This document shows positions 47,082-56,938 of a DNA stretch of 64,000 nucleotides, one piece after another. A program made the position numbers and the translations under genes. The DNA is from Peptoniphilus vaginalis. GTDB lineage: Bacteria > Bacillota > Clostridia > Tissierellales > Peptoniphilaceae. The number at the start of each line of letters is the position of its first letter. Within the stretch, counting starts at the first letter, position 1. The stretch lies in NCBI RefSeq assembly GCF_900176605.1, contig NZ_FXLP01000004.1:496001-560000 (forward strand), given 5' to 3'. The notes under the pieces are model-generated. The model was not told the DNA's origin. It saw only the letters and a list, made by a program, of their open reading frames with translations, and searched no databases.

Positions 47082-47444
47082 ATGGCTAGAATTTCCGGTG
47101 TTGATTTACCTAGAGAAAAAAGAGTTGAAATTGGACTCACTTACATCTATGGTATTGGAAAACCCAGATCTCAAGAAATATTAACTGCAGCTGGCGTAGA
47201 CTTTGACACTCGTGTTAAAGACCTTACAGAAGCAGAACTTGCTAAGATTAGAGAAGAAATAGATAAGTACCACGTAGAAGGTGATTTACGTCGTGATGTT
47301 GCTATGAACATCAAGAGACTTCGTGAAATTAACTGCTACCGTGGAAGAAGACATAAAATGGGTCTTCCTGTAAGAGGACAAAAGACTAAGACAAATGCTA
47401 GGACAAGAAAAGGTCCTAAGAAACTTGTTTCTAAGGGTAAGTAA
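47082..47444 (+). CDS. rpsM: 30S ribosomal protein S13
   Basis: 120 residues: [54 protein letters not shown]. Contacts P-site tRNA and bridges to the 50S. Confidence 0.98.
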   Translation: MARISGVDLPREKRVEIGLTYIYGIGKPRSQEILTAAGVDFDTRVKDLTEAELAKIREEIDKYHVEGDLRRDVAMNIKRLREINCYRGRRHKMGLPVRGQKTKTNARTRKGPKKLVSKGK

Positions 47445-47456
47445 GGGGGGACTTAA

Positions 47457-47852
47457 ATGGCAAAAAAACAAAAAGCTACACGTGCTAGAAGACGTGTACG
47501 TAAAAATATTGAAAAAGGTGAAGCACATATAGCTTCAACATTTAACAACACTATGGTTACTCTTACTGATATTAACGGTAATGTTATATCTTGGGCTAGT
47601 GCTGGACAACTTGGATTTAGAGGTTCAAGAAAGTCTACTCCTTTTGCAGCTCAAGAAGCAGCACAAGAAGCAGCTGAAAAAGCTAAAGAACACGGACTAA
47701 AAAGCGTTGACGTATATGTTAAGGGTCCAGGTTCAGGAAGAGAAGCTGCTATTAGATCTCTTCAAGCATCAGGACTTGAAGTAACAATGATTAAAGATGT
47801 TACTCCAATTCCTCACAATGGATGTAGACCACCAAAACGTAGAAGAGTCTAA
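47457..47852 (+). CDS. rpsK: 30S ribosomal protein S11
   Basis: 131 residues: [55 protein letters not shown]. The next gene is rpoA: rpsD, which lies between rpsK and rpoA in many clostridia, is absent here and must be elsewhere. Confidence 0.98.
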   Translation: MAKKQKATRARRRVRKNIEKGEAHIASTFNNTMVTLTDINGNVISWASAGQLGFRGSRKSTPFAAQEAAQEAAEKAKEHGLKSVDVYVKGPGSGREAAIRSLQASGLEVTMIKDVTPIPHNGCRPPKRRRV

Positions 47853-47878
47853 ACTATTTACCGAGAAGGAGGGTACCC

Positions 47879-48826
47879 ATGATTGAAATTGAAAAACCTA
47901 GAATTAGTATTGAAGAATTAGATGAATCAGGTTTATATGGCAAGTTTGTCGTTGAACCTCTAGAAGCTGGATTTGGTATCACTATTGGAAATTCCTTAAG
48001 AAGAGTGTTACTTTCCTCTCTACCAGGCGCAGCTGTATCTTTTATCAATATACGTGGCGTTGAACATGAATTTGATACAATTCCAGGGGTATTGGAAGAT
48101 GTACCTGAAATAGTTTTAAATATTAAATCTATAGTTTTAAAGATGACTGAAGATGAGCCTGTAAAACTAGTAATAGAAAAAAAGGGCAAGGGTGAAATAA
48201 AAGCCTCTGATATTGAACTTGTTCCGCACGTAAGTGTTATTAATCCAGATCAACATATAGCAACCCTAAATGATGATGCTGATTTCTATCTTGAAATGAT
48301 GGTGGAAAAGGGAAGAGGCTACGAACCTTCTGAACTTAAGAAGGATGAAATATCTGAAATAGGAATTATTCCTATGGATTCTAACTTCACTCCTGTGGAA
48401 AAAGTAAACTGGAAGGTTGAAAACACAAGAGTTGGACAAAGAACAGACTACGATAGATTAATCCTTGAAGTTACAACAGATGGTTCAATGAAGGCTGATG
48501 AAGCAACATCTCTTGCAGCAAAAATCTTGACAGAACATCTTGAACTCTTCATTGGCCTAAAAGAACATGTCAGTGAAATAAATTTGATGGTTGAAAAAGA
48601 AGAGGATCAAAAGGAAAAAGTTCTCGAAATGACAGTTGAAGAATTAGACTTATCTGTAAGATCATTCAACTGCTTAAAGAGAGCAGGCATAAATAGTGTT
48701 GAGGAACTAACTAATAAAACTGAAAGTGAAATGATGAAGGTTAGAAATCTTGGTAGAAAATCTCTACTAGAAGTAACTGAAAAACTTGATGAGTTAGGCT
48801 TAAGCCTCAAACCAGAAGAAGAATAA
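47879..48826 (+). CDS. rpoA: RNA polymerase alpha subunit
   Basis: 315 residues. N-terminal assembly domain [20 protein letters not shown] and [17 protein letters not shown]-terminal DNA-binding domain [20 protein letters not shown] and [13 protein letters not shown]. Start preceded by AAGGAGG. Confidence 0.98.
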   Translation: MIEIEKPRISIEELDESGLYGKFVVEPLEAGFGITIGNSLRRVLLSSLPGAAVSFINIRGVEHEFDTIPGVLEDVPEIVLNIKSIVLKMTEDEPVKLVIEKKGKGEIKASDIELVPHVSVINPDQHIATLNDDADFYLEMMVEKGRGYEPSELKKDEISEIGIIPMDSNFTPVEKVNWKVENTRVGQRTDYDRLILEVTTDGSMKADEATSLAAKILTEHLELFIGLKEHVSEINLMVEKEEDQKEKVLEMTVEELDLSVRSFNCLKRAGINSVEELTNKTESEMMKVRNLGRKSLLEVTEKLDELGLSLKPEEE

Positions 48827-48836
48827 GGAGGATATT

Positions 48837-49178
48837 ATGGCAAAAAATAGAAAACTTGGCCGTAATTCAAGTCATAGACGTGCAATGCTAAGAAACCTTG
48901 TTACTTCTCTCTTAGCTGAAGGTAGAATTCAAACTACTCACACAAGAGCAAAAGAAGTTCAAAGAATTGCTGATCGTATGATTACACTTGGAAAAAGAGG
49001 CGATCTTCACGCAAGAAGACAAGCTTTAGCATATATTTATTCAGAAGATGTTGTAACAAAACTATTTACTGAGTATGCAGAAAAATATGCTGACAGAAAC
49101 GGTGGATACACTAGAGTTTTAAAGATGGGTCCAAGACGTGGAGACGGCGCAGAAATTTCAATTCTAGAATTAGTATAA
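48837..49178 (+). CDS. rplQ: 50S ribosomal protein L17
   Basis: 113 residues: [53 protein letters not shown]. Last gene of the cluster, immediately followed by a terminator. Confidence 0.98.
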   Translation: MAKNRKLGRNSSHRRAMLRNLVTSLLAEGRIQTTHTRAKEVQRIADRMITLGKRGDLHARRQALAYIYSEDVVTKLFTEYAEKYADRNGGYTRVLKMGPRRGDGAEISILELV

Positions 49179-49206
49179 GGAAATCCAATGGGGTTTCCTT
49201 TTTTTT
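49177..49206 (+). terminator. Terminator of the ribosomal protein cluster
   Basis: AAGGAAATCC-aatg-GGGTTTCCTT followed by a T run; it overlaps the rplQ stop codon. Confidence 0.9.
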
Positions 49207-49225
49207 ATAAACTTTTGGAGGCAAT

Positions 49226-49762
49226 ATGCTTTACAAAAAATTGTACAAGTCATTGTTGGGGGACATATTAATAGTGTTCGATGAAGAAGCCTTGCTTGGA
49301 CTCTACCTAGAGCGTCAAAAAGAATATGAAGAAAGACTAAGAGATAGTGAGATAGTTAAGAATGATGAAACTGCTTTGCAGGATTCTAAAGAAGAAGACT
49401 ATAATATCTTAAAACTTACAGAAGCTTGGTTAGATAAATATTTCTCAGGAGAAGATCCAGGCTTTATTCCTCCAATCAAAGTTATAGGAAGTGAATTTAG
49501 AAAAGACGTCTGGGACATCTTACTTAAGATAAGCTATGGAGAGACAAGAACCTATAAAGAAGTGGGAGAAGCTTTACTTGCAAGTGGGAAGTATGAGAGA
49601 GTATCCAACCAGGCAGTTGGAGGAGCAGTAGGTCACAATCCAATTTCATTAATAGTACCCTGCCACAGAGTCATAGGAAGTGATGGGAGTTTAAGAGGGT
49701 ATGCAGGGGGATTAGAGGTTAAGAGAAAGCTCTTGGAGCTTGAGGGGAAGAGGAAAAAGTAA
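49226..49762 (+). CDS. ogt: Methylated-DNA--protein-cysteine methyltransferase
   Basis: 178 residues. Active-site PCHRVIGSDGSLRGYAGG with the acceptor cysteine, and the DNA-binding domain EFRKDVWDILLKISYGETRT and SNQAVGGAVGHNPISLIV. Removes alkyl groups from O6 of guanine in a suicide reaction. Has its own GGAGG after the ribosomal terminator. An acidic insertion (about residues 30-55) lies in the N-terminal domain. Confidence 0.95.
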   Translation: MLYKKLYKSLLGDILIVFDEEALLGLYLERQKEYEERLRDSEIVKNDETALQDSKEEDYNILKLTEAWLDKYFSGEDPGFIPPIKVIGSEFRKDVWDILLKISYGETRTYKEVGEALLASGKYERVSNQAVGGAVGHNPISLIVPCHRVIGSDGSLRGYAGGLEVKRKLLELEGKRKK

Positions 49763-49807
49763 AAAGGGTTTTTAAAATTGCTTAAAGAAGTTTTCTTTAA
49801 AAAGTTT

Positions 49808-50017
49808 TATTAAAAGCTGACGCTTTTATAATTGCTCTTGGAGGGGCTTAGGGGCATCGTGAGGCCCCCTTGTGCCTGCGTGGTATTGCCCCTCCAAACC
49901 ACCCCTTCACCCCACGTACGTTGAGTCCAAAAAAATCGGTCATGCTAAATTTTCAAAACTCATTCGCTTCGCGAATTCAAACAGTTGAAAATTTTTAACG
50001 CATAACCGATTTTTTTG
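49808..50017. repeat. GC-rich hairpin element, copy E1
   Basis: Left end AAAAGCTGACGCTTTT, then a GC-rich double stem: GGAGGGGC (49840) with GCCCCTCC (49888) enclosing GGGGC/GCCCC, a C-rich single-strand stretch, and a long hairpin AAAAAAATCGGT/ACCGATTTTTTT (49929-50016) with inner AAATTTTCAA/TTGAAAATTT and loop ACTCATTCGCTTCGCGAATT. The same order is found inverted at 50422-50627. Noncoding; GC content is far above the surrounding DNA. Confidence 0.8.
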
Positions 50018-50124
50018 TTCATTATATACACTTGATTAGCTCACTGCTAAATCCTTAAGTTGTTCTAGTATAAATATTAAATAAAAATTATACACATATA
50101 AATAAAATTAAACTAATAAATCAA

Positions 50125-50205
50125 AAAATCTTAATCATATTGATATGTACCCTCTTTACTGGACAAACCAGTAAGGAGGGTACATATCAATATGATTAAG
50201 ATTTT
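50125..50205 (+). repeat. 38-bp near-perfect hairpin with 5-nt loop
   Basis: Arms 50125-50162 and 50168-50205 pair over 38 bp with one T/G mismatch (a G-U pair in RNA), around loop ACAAA. The inner part is GTACCCTCTTTACTGG. A T-rich tract TTTTCTTTTT follows on the + strand, so it would also be a very strong terminator. It lies midway between E1 and E2. Confidence 0.92.
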
Positions 50206-50421
50206 CTTTTTATAAGCTTGTAATTAATTATGAGTTTGTAAACTTTCGTGACTTCATATAAAACTACAAGGTGATATTAAGTTAATAGTTTATAAGATGT
50301 TATAACTCCATAAGAAACTCAAACTTGGTGCTTAGTAGTGAACTGATAGAGTGCTCCAGCTTGTTGAAGTTTTATGAGATAGTAAAGTTTGCCAATAAAC
50401 CGCAAGCTAATAAGGTAGTAA
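50206..50421. other. AT-rich spacer between hairpin and E2
   Basis: No gene or site recognised. A frame opening at 50325 runs into the E2 repeat and looks spurious. Confidence 0.6.
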
Positions 50422-50627
50422 GCAAAAAGTTCGGAGACGTTAAAAAAATTTCACTGTTTGAGCGAAGCGAGTTTGAAATTTTTAGTCGGAGAGCTTTTTG
50501 CGTATTAATGGGTCGGGCCCCCTGCCAGGGCGATGGGGTCAGGGGGGAGGTTTAAGGAGGGGGTCAGGGGCCTCGCTCGCCCCTGGCTCCCCCTCCTTAT
50601 AAGTAATATAAAAGCGTCAGCTTTTAA
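50422..50627. repeat. GC-rich hairpin element, copy E2 (inverted relative to E1)
   Basis: Read on the minus strand it repeats the E1 layout: AAAAGCTGACGCTTTTATA, double stem AAGGAGGGGG/CCCCCTCCTT enclosing AGGGGC/GCCCCT (50554-50598 on +), C-rich stretch, then hairpin GCAAAAAG/CTTTTTGC type (50422-50501) with loop containing AACTCGCTTCGCTCAAACA. Stem sequences differ from E1 but stay paired, so structure is better kept than sequence. Confidence 0.8.
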
Positions 50628-50718
50628 GAAACTTTCTTAGTTTTCTAAATTCATTAAAAAGAGGAATTAAAACCTTAGGTTTTACAAAATTTTTTAAAGA
50701 TTTCTCTTTAAAGAATAC

Positions 50719-50747
50719 TTGAAAAAATTTTTCTTTTGAGTTATCAT
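50719..50747 (+). promoter_or_regulatory. groESL promoter
   Basis: TTGAAA and TATCAT separated by 17 bp, placing transcription start close to the CIRCE-like repeat. Confidence 0.65.
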
Positions 50748-50754
50748 ATACATA

Positions 50755-50781
50755 TTAGCAGAAGAGATAAGTGAGTGCTAA
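50755..50781 (+). promoter_or_regulatory. CIRCE-like HrcA operator of groESL
   Basis: TTAGCAGAA-N9-GAGTGCTAA against the consensus TTAGCACTC-N9-GAGTGCTAA. The right half is perfect; the last three bases of the left half deviate. It sits just after the promoter, as usual for HrcA control. Confidence 0.8.
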
Positions 50782-50814
50782 AAATAAATTATAAATTTTA
50801 GGAGGCTTATATAA

Positions 50815-51096
50815 ATGAAATTGAGACCACTTGATGACAAGATTGTCATTAAAAAGATAGAAAAAGAAGAAACTACTGCTTCTGGTATTGTACTTCCTTC
50901 TTCAGCTAAGGAAGAATCAAACATAGCAGAAGTTGTTGCAATTGGCAACAAATTAGATACAGACGAAGATATGAAGGGACTTGTTAAGGTTGGGGACAAG
51001 GTTGTTTTCTCTAAATACGCAGGAAGTGACATTGAACTTGACCATGAAAAATACACTATAATCAAGTTCCAAGACATCTTGGCAGTTATTGAATAA
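50815..51096 (+). CDS. groS: Co-chaperonin GroES
   Basis: 93 residues: MKLRPLDDKIVIKKIEKEET, TASGIVLPSSAKEESNIAEV, GDKVVFSKYAGSDIELDHEK. Caps the GroEL chamber. GGAGG upstream; 28 bp before groEL. Confidence 0.97.
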   Translation: MKLRPLDDKIVIKKIEKEETTASGIVLPSSAKEESNIAEVVAIGNKLDTDEDMKGLVKVGDKVVFSKYAGSDIELDHEKYTIIKFQDILAVIE

Positions 51097-51106
51097 GGCC
51101 TATTGA

Positions 51107-52747
<1,641 letters not shown>

Positions 52748-52756
52748 TTAATGGTA

Positions 52757-52786
52757 GTATCAATCGTGACGAGTCACGATTGATAC
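52757..52786. terminator. Perfect palindrome after groEL (possible terminator part)
   Basis: GTATCAATCGTGAC-GA-GTCACGATTGATAC, 14-bp arms, 10 bp after the groEL stop. No T run follows, so termination is uncertain. Confidence 0.6.
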
Positions 52787-52788
52787 GG

Positions 52789-52951
52789 TCTTCAAGCTGA
52801 AGGCGACTGAAAGGAGCCTGAAGCTATGAAGAACCTTATCCAGCGACTGCAGAAGAAACGACCGAATAGGGAGTTTCTTCAAAGGAGTCGGATTAAGTAA
52901 GTACAGAAAAAGCATAATTAAAGGCAGTCACAAAAGTGGCTGTCTTTTTTA
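52789..52951 (+). ncRNA. Structured repeat with terminator, copy 1 (candidate noncoding RNA)
   Basis: Starts with small hairpin CTTCA-agc-TGAAG, then the 67-nt core (52835-52901) identical to 28428-28494 with three nested stems around GACCGAATAGGGA, and ends with GGCAGTCAC-aaaa-GTGGCTGTC plus TTTTTT (52922-52950). Compared with copy 2 the terminator stem differs in sequence but is still paired. It may be the 3' UTR of groESL or an independent RNA. The rest to 53081 is AT-rich and holds the promoter of the next gene. Confidence 0.55.
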
Positions 52952-53081
52952 ATTGTAAGTAAAGCTATGAAAAATATTAATTATACAGTTAAAAAATCAC
53001 ACAATAATTTAATAAAAAACAACAAACCAACACCCATGTTTAGATCCCACCAATAAGAGTAAGAATATTATGAGGTGTTTT

Positions 53082-53771
53082 ATGGATATTAGATATATTA
53101 AAGCTTTTAATGACAATTACATTTGGACTATTGAGAAGGGTGGCAAGATAATAGTTGTTGATCCTGGTGACGCAGGTCCTGTTATTGATTATTTAAGGGG
53201 CAGAAATCTTGACTATATTATTTTAACCCACAAGCACATGGATCACGTTGGTGGTCTTGATGAACTTAAGATTAAATACGGACCGAGGGTCTTTGGGCCT
53301 GTTGAAACTAGGGAATACAATGACGTGACTTTAAGGGATGGAGATGAATTTGAACTTCTTGGAGAAAACTTCAAGGTGATTTCAACTGGTGGCCACACTC
53401 AAGACCACATTTCCTATTTAGTTGATGGCAACTTATTCTGTGGAGATGCCCTCTTTCTTGCAGGCTGCGGCAGGGTCTTTACTAGGGACTACAAAAAATC
53501 CTATGAGGGTCTTATTAAGTTAAAAAATTTAGCTGACGACACTCTAGTTTATCCTGGTCATGAGTATTCTCTTGCCAATTTAGAATTTGCCAAGTCTCTA
53601 ATCTCCAATGGGGACTTGGACAGGGAATATGAAAGGGTAAAGAAGCTCAGGGAAGAAGGTAAGATTACTCTTCCATCAACAATTGGAAAAGAGAAAAAAA
53701 TAAATCCCTTCTTCTTGGCAAGGGATTTAGATGAGTTTATTTACTTTAGAAATAAAAAGGATAATTTTTAA
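53082..53771 (+). CDS. gloB: MBL-fold hydrolase, glyoxalase II-like
   Basis: 229 residues. AFNDNYIWTIEKGGKIIVVD start typical of hydroxyacylglutathione hydrolases, metal motif THKHMDHVGG, further ligands in STGGHTQDH, GDALFLAGCGR and PGHEYSLANL. It hydrolyses a thioester such as lactoylglutathione or a bacillithiol/other thiol analogue; the natural thiol in this organism is not known. ATG 53082 has GAGGTG upstream; ATG 53070 overlaps that site. Confidence 0.88.
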   Translation: MDIRYIKAFNDNYIWTIEKGGKIIVVDPGDAGPVIDYLRGRNLDYIILTHKHMDHVGGLDELKIKYGPRVFGPVETREYNDVTLRDGDEFELLGENFKVISTGGHTQDHISYLVDGNLFCGDALFLAGCGRVFTRDYKKSYEGLIKLKNLADDTLVYPGHEYSLANLEFAKSLISNGDLDREYERVKKLREEGKITLPSTIGKEKKINPFFLARDLDEFIYFRNKKDNF

Positions 53772-53787
53772 GTAAAAATCTGCAAAA

Positions 53788-53825
53788 GAAAAGTGCTGGC
53801 TAATAGGAAAGCCAACACTTTTTTG
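53788..53825. terminator. Bidirectional terminator between gloB and the NSS transporter
   Basis: AAGTGCTGGCT-aataggaa-AGCCAACACTT stem with A run left and T run right (one internal mismatch). Confidence 0.85.
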
Positions 53826-53839
53826 ATTATAAAATTTCA

Positions 53840-55180
53840 TCAACCAATACCACCAAGTATTGCACCAGCTATTAGGGCAACTATGGCAGCTGTTACATAT
53901 ACATATTTTGCTAATGGATAGTACCATCCTCCAATTTTCTTTGGTGAGCCTTCATTGACTGCAGCAAGGACATAATCTTTGTCTGCAACCCAAAGGAACA
54001 TTATGCCAGCAAGGGCTGCTCCAAGTGGGCAAATGTAAATTGAAACAACGTCCATCCAACCACTTACTATGCCTTGAATCAAAATTGCAACGAGGCAACC
54101 AATGATGTGGATAATTGTAGTTGCAAGAAATCTTGACGCATTGAATTTTTCTTGTAGGTAGGCAACTGGTGTTTCGTAAAGGTTAATTATTGAAGATACT
54201 CCTGCAAAGAGAACGCAGATGTAGAAAATCATTCCAATAATTTTTCCAATAGGCATGCCGTTAAATACATGTACAAGGAAGATAAACATAAGACCAGGGC
54301 CACCAGTGTCAAGTGGTGCATCAGCTGCTGCCATGGCAGGGATGATTACAAAGGCTGCCAAGAGGGCTGCTATTGTATCAAAGACTGCAACATTTCTTGC
54401 TGATGATGGAATACATTCATTCTTAGGAAGGTAAGATCCATAAATTACAGTGCCTGAGCCTGCTACTGATAAGGAGAAGAAGGCTTGTCCAAAGGCAAAT
54501 ATCCAAACCTTAGGATCCTTTAATCCTTCAGGGTTTACTGTGAAAATATACTTATATCCATTTGCAGCACCTGGAAGGAAGAGGATGTAGATTGCAAGTC
54601 CTACAAATAAAATGAATAGGGCTGGCATCATAATTTTGTTTGCCTTTTCAATTCCACCAGATACACCCATTACCATTATGGCAAAGCTTGCAAGTATTGC
54701 TACTACAACCCAGATGTTTGCACCAAAGGCTCTTGCTGTTAGACCAAAGGTACCACCAATTACATCCATATCTTGTCCCATTTCATAAAGGTGACCTGAT
54801 AGAGAAAGGAAGGTGTATTTAAAAATCCAAGCCATTACACAAGTGTAGCCTATAGCTAGTGCCAAAGAGCCGAGAACTGGGATAAGACCAATTAATTCGC
54901 CAGGCTTTTTGTTGCCAGTTCTTAATTCTGTACATTTTCCAAAGGCACCAACTGGTCCAGCATTTGCTGACCTACCTAGTGCCATTTCAGAAATTACTCC
55001 TGTAGATCCTATTAAGGTTACGAAGATAAAGTAAGGAATGAGGAAAGTCATCCCACCATAAGTTGAAACCATTATAGGGAATCTCCAAATATTACCCATA
55101 CCAACTGCGGACCCAATACAAGCTAGTATAAAGCCCCATTTGCTTTTAAAACCATCACGAGTTTTTAAGTTGTTATCCAT
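53840..55180 (-). CDS. Neurotransmitter:sodium symporter family transporter, probably tryptophan/aromatic amino acid
   Basis: 446 residues, 11-12 membrane spans, LeuT-like fold: WGFILACIGSAVGMGNIWRF (first sodium/substrate site), GSTGVISEMALGRSANAGPV, FSLSVAGSGTVIYGSYLPKN. It lies 84 bp downstream of tryptophanase on the same strand, matching the known tna gene pairing in which an NSS (TnaT-type) carrier imports tryptophan. Sodium coupling is known of the family; the substrate is inferred. GGAGAAAAA precedes the start. Confidence 0.88.
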   Translation of the reverse strand: MDNNLKTRDGFKSKWGFILACIGSAVGMGNIWRFPIMVSTYGGMTFLIPYFIFVTLIGSTGVISEMALGRSANAGPVGAFGKCTELRTGNKKPGELIGLIPVLGSLALAIGYTCVMAWIFKYTFLSLSGHLYEMGQDMDVIGGTFGLTARAFGANIWVVVAILASFAIMVMGVSGGIEKANKIMMPALFILFVGLAIYILFLPGAANGYKYIFTVNPEGLKDPKVWIFAFGQAFFSLSVAGSGTVIYGSYLPKNECIPSSARNVAVFDTIAALLAAFVIIPAMAAADAPLDTGGPGLMFIFLVHVFNGMPIGKIIGMIFYICVLFAGVSSIINLYETPVAYLQEKFNASRFLATTIIHIIGCLVAILIQGIVSGWMDVVSIYICPLGAALAGIMFLWVADKDYVLAAVNEGSPKKIGGWYYPLAKYVYVTAAIVALIAGAILGGIG

Positions 55181-55206
55181 AATTTTTCTCCTTAAAGGGT
55201 AATTTA

Positions 55207-55224
55207 CCCCTCGACTAAGAGGGG
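55207..55224 (-). promoter_or_regulatory. Hairpin between tnaA and the transporter
   Basis: CCCCTC-ttagtc-GAGGGG read on the minus strand, about 27-44 nt before the transporter start and without a following T run. It may protect mRNA ends or tune the transporter relative to tryptophanase. Confidence 0.5.
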
Positions 55225-55264
55225 TTTATTTAATTTTTTGTATTTATAAAAAGTTTAGAGAAAT

Positions 55265-56908
55265 TTATTTTTCATCTTCAGAAGCTTCATAAGTTTCAAG
55301 GAAAGCGTGGAAGTGACGCATTGGAAGATTCTTTCCCTTGACTATTCTAATATTAGGAATAGTAGCACGATCTTCGTAAAGAGCTTTAACTGCTGCAATT
55401 ACATAATCCATGTGTTCCTTAGAAAGTTGACTTCTATTTATTGCGAAACGAACTACGTTAGCTACTTCGGCTTGTTGCTCTGGAGTCTTTAGGTCATATT
55501 CCATTGAGTAGTTACCAAGTTCTGCAGTTCTAATTCCATATCTTCTTATTAATTCAACAGAGAAGCCTTGACCTGCAAAAGTTTCTGGTCCCCTCTTGTT
55601 GTCGAAGAATTCGTCCATGTTGATATAAACACCGTGACCACCAGCAGGAAGTACAACTCCCTTAACGCCAGCCTTGTAAAAACCTTGAGCAAGGTATTCA
55701 CATTGTTTAACACGAGCATCAAGATAATCAAACTTAGCTGCTTCATAAAGACCTGCAGCAAGAGCCATAATATCTCTACCACTCATACCACCGTAGGAGT
55801 CGTTGCCGTAAGAAGAAATTTGTTTAACTTTTAGGAGTATACCTACATCAGTTTTAACTGTGCCGTCTTCGTTAAAGTCAGAAAACTTCTTCCAGAATAG
55901 TCCCTTATCTCTAAAGGCAAGAACACCGCCCATATTTGCGTGTCCATCTTTTTTAAGTGATGCAGTAAAGCCGTCGCAGTAAGAGAACATTTCTTTTGCA
56001 ATTTCTGGGATTGACTTGTCAGCATAACCTTCTTCATTAACCTTGATGAAGTAAGCATTTTCTGCCCATCTAGCAGCATCAAACATATAAGGTATGTCAT
56101 ACTTATGAGCAATTCTTGAACATTCTCTCAAGTTTGCCATAGAAACTGGTTGACCACAAACTGTGTTGTTAGTAATAGTTGTGTAAATTAGTGGGACATT
56201 TTCAGGTCCTAACTTAGTGATAAGTTCTTCTAGTTTTTCAGTGTCCATGTTGCCCTTAAATGGATTCTTTTCATAGTGACCATTTTCAGGAACTTCCCAT
56301 AGCAATTTTTTGTTGTATAGGTTTCTTGGGATTGAACCCATTTGCTTAATATTACCTTCAGTAGTGTCGAAGTGACCATTAGAAGGAATAGTATAAATCT
56401 TTCCTGGTTCTCTTGCGTTTAGTATTTTTTTGACAAGTTCGAATAAAACAGATTCAGCTGCACGACCTTGTTGAATGATAAAGGTATTTGGTCTTTCCAT
56501 TTGGGCAGAGCCACCATTAAATAGGCCACCTTCATATTCGCAAAGGTAAACTTCGTCCATCATTTTTTCAACATCTTCGCAGTCAGTTCTTACAAGGTCG
56601 ATGATTCTTTTTTGATCGTCGCCTCTTTCGAATACATCCCTAAAGGCATCGAGAAGGACATAGTAGCCCTTGTTTCTACCATAGGATTCATCTCCTAAGA
56701 ACATTGCAGACCATTGAACGTCTGTCATGGCTGTAGTTCCTGAGTCTGATAGCATGTCAATAGTTAACATTCCTGCAGGGAAGGCAAATTCATTGTAGTG
56801 AGTAGCCTTAAGAGCCCTTTCCCTTTGTTCAACTGTTACATTTGGGATATTCTTTGTTACATAAGTGTAGGAATGTGGTGTAGGTACGTCTAATTGATAC
56901 TTTTTCAT
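55265..56908 (-). CDS. tnaA: Tryptophanase (beta-eliminating PLP lyase), long form
   Basis: 547 residues. Family motifs: DSGTTAMTDVQWSAMFLGDE, GRAAESVLFELV, TIPSNGHFDTTEG, DAARWAENAYFI and the PLP lysine Lys320 in TASLKKDGHANMGG. Cleaves tryptophan to indole, pyruvate and ammonia; tyrosine phenol-lyase is a close relative and cannot be fully excluded. The enzyme is longer than the usual about 470 residues; extra sequence lies at the N-terminal part (about 85-130), in the middle, and at the C-terminus. Downstream NSS transporter supports tryptophan as substrate. Start preceded by GGAGG; no TnaC-like leader peptide seen. Confidence 0.87.
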   Translation of the reverse strand: MKKYQLDVPTPHSYTYVTKNIPNVTVEQRERALKATHYNEFAFPAGMLTIDMLSDSGTTAMTDVQWSAMFLGDESYGRNKGYYVLLDAFRDVFERGDDQKRIIDLVRTDCEDVEKMMDEVYLCEYEGGLFNGGSAQMERPNTFIIQQGRAAESVLFELVKKILNAREPGKIYTIPSNGHFDTTEGNIKQMGSIPRNLYNKKLLWEVPENGHYEKNPFKGNMDTEKLEELITKLGPENVPLIYTTITNNTVCGQPVSMANLRECSRIAHKYDIPYMFDAARWAENAYFIKVNEEGYADKSIPEIAKEMFSYCDGFTASLKKDGHANMGGVLAFRDKGLFWKKFSDFNEDGTVKTDVGILLKVKQISSYGNDSYGGMSGRDIMALAAGLYEAAKFDYLDARVKQCEYLAQGFYKAGVKGVVLPAGGHGVYINMDEFFDNKRGPETFAGQGFSVELIRRYGIRTAELGNYSMEYDLKTPEQQAEVANVVRFAINRSQLSKEHMDYVIAAVKALYEDRATIPNIRIVKGKNLPMRHFHAFLETYEASEDEK

Positions 56909-56938
56909 AAAAAAACCTCCATATAATAATAAAAAAGT

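Noticed and set aside
50325-50555. 76-residue frame containing SLFERSEFEIFSRRAFC
   Set aside because: It reads through the E2 hairpin loop and GC-rich repeat, has no ribosome binding site, and its composition follows the repeat. Probably not a gene.
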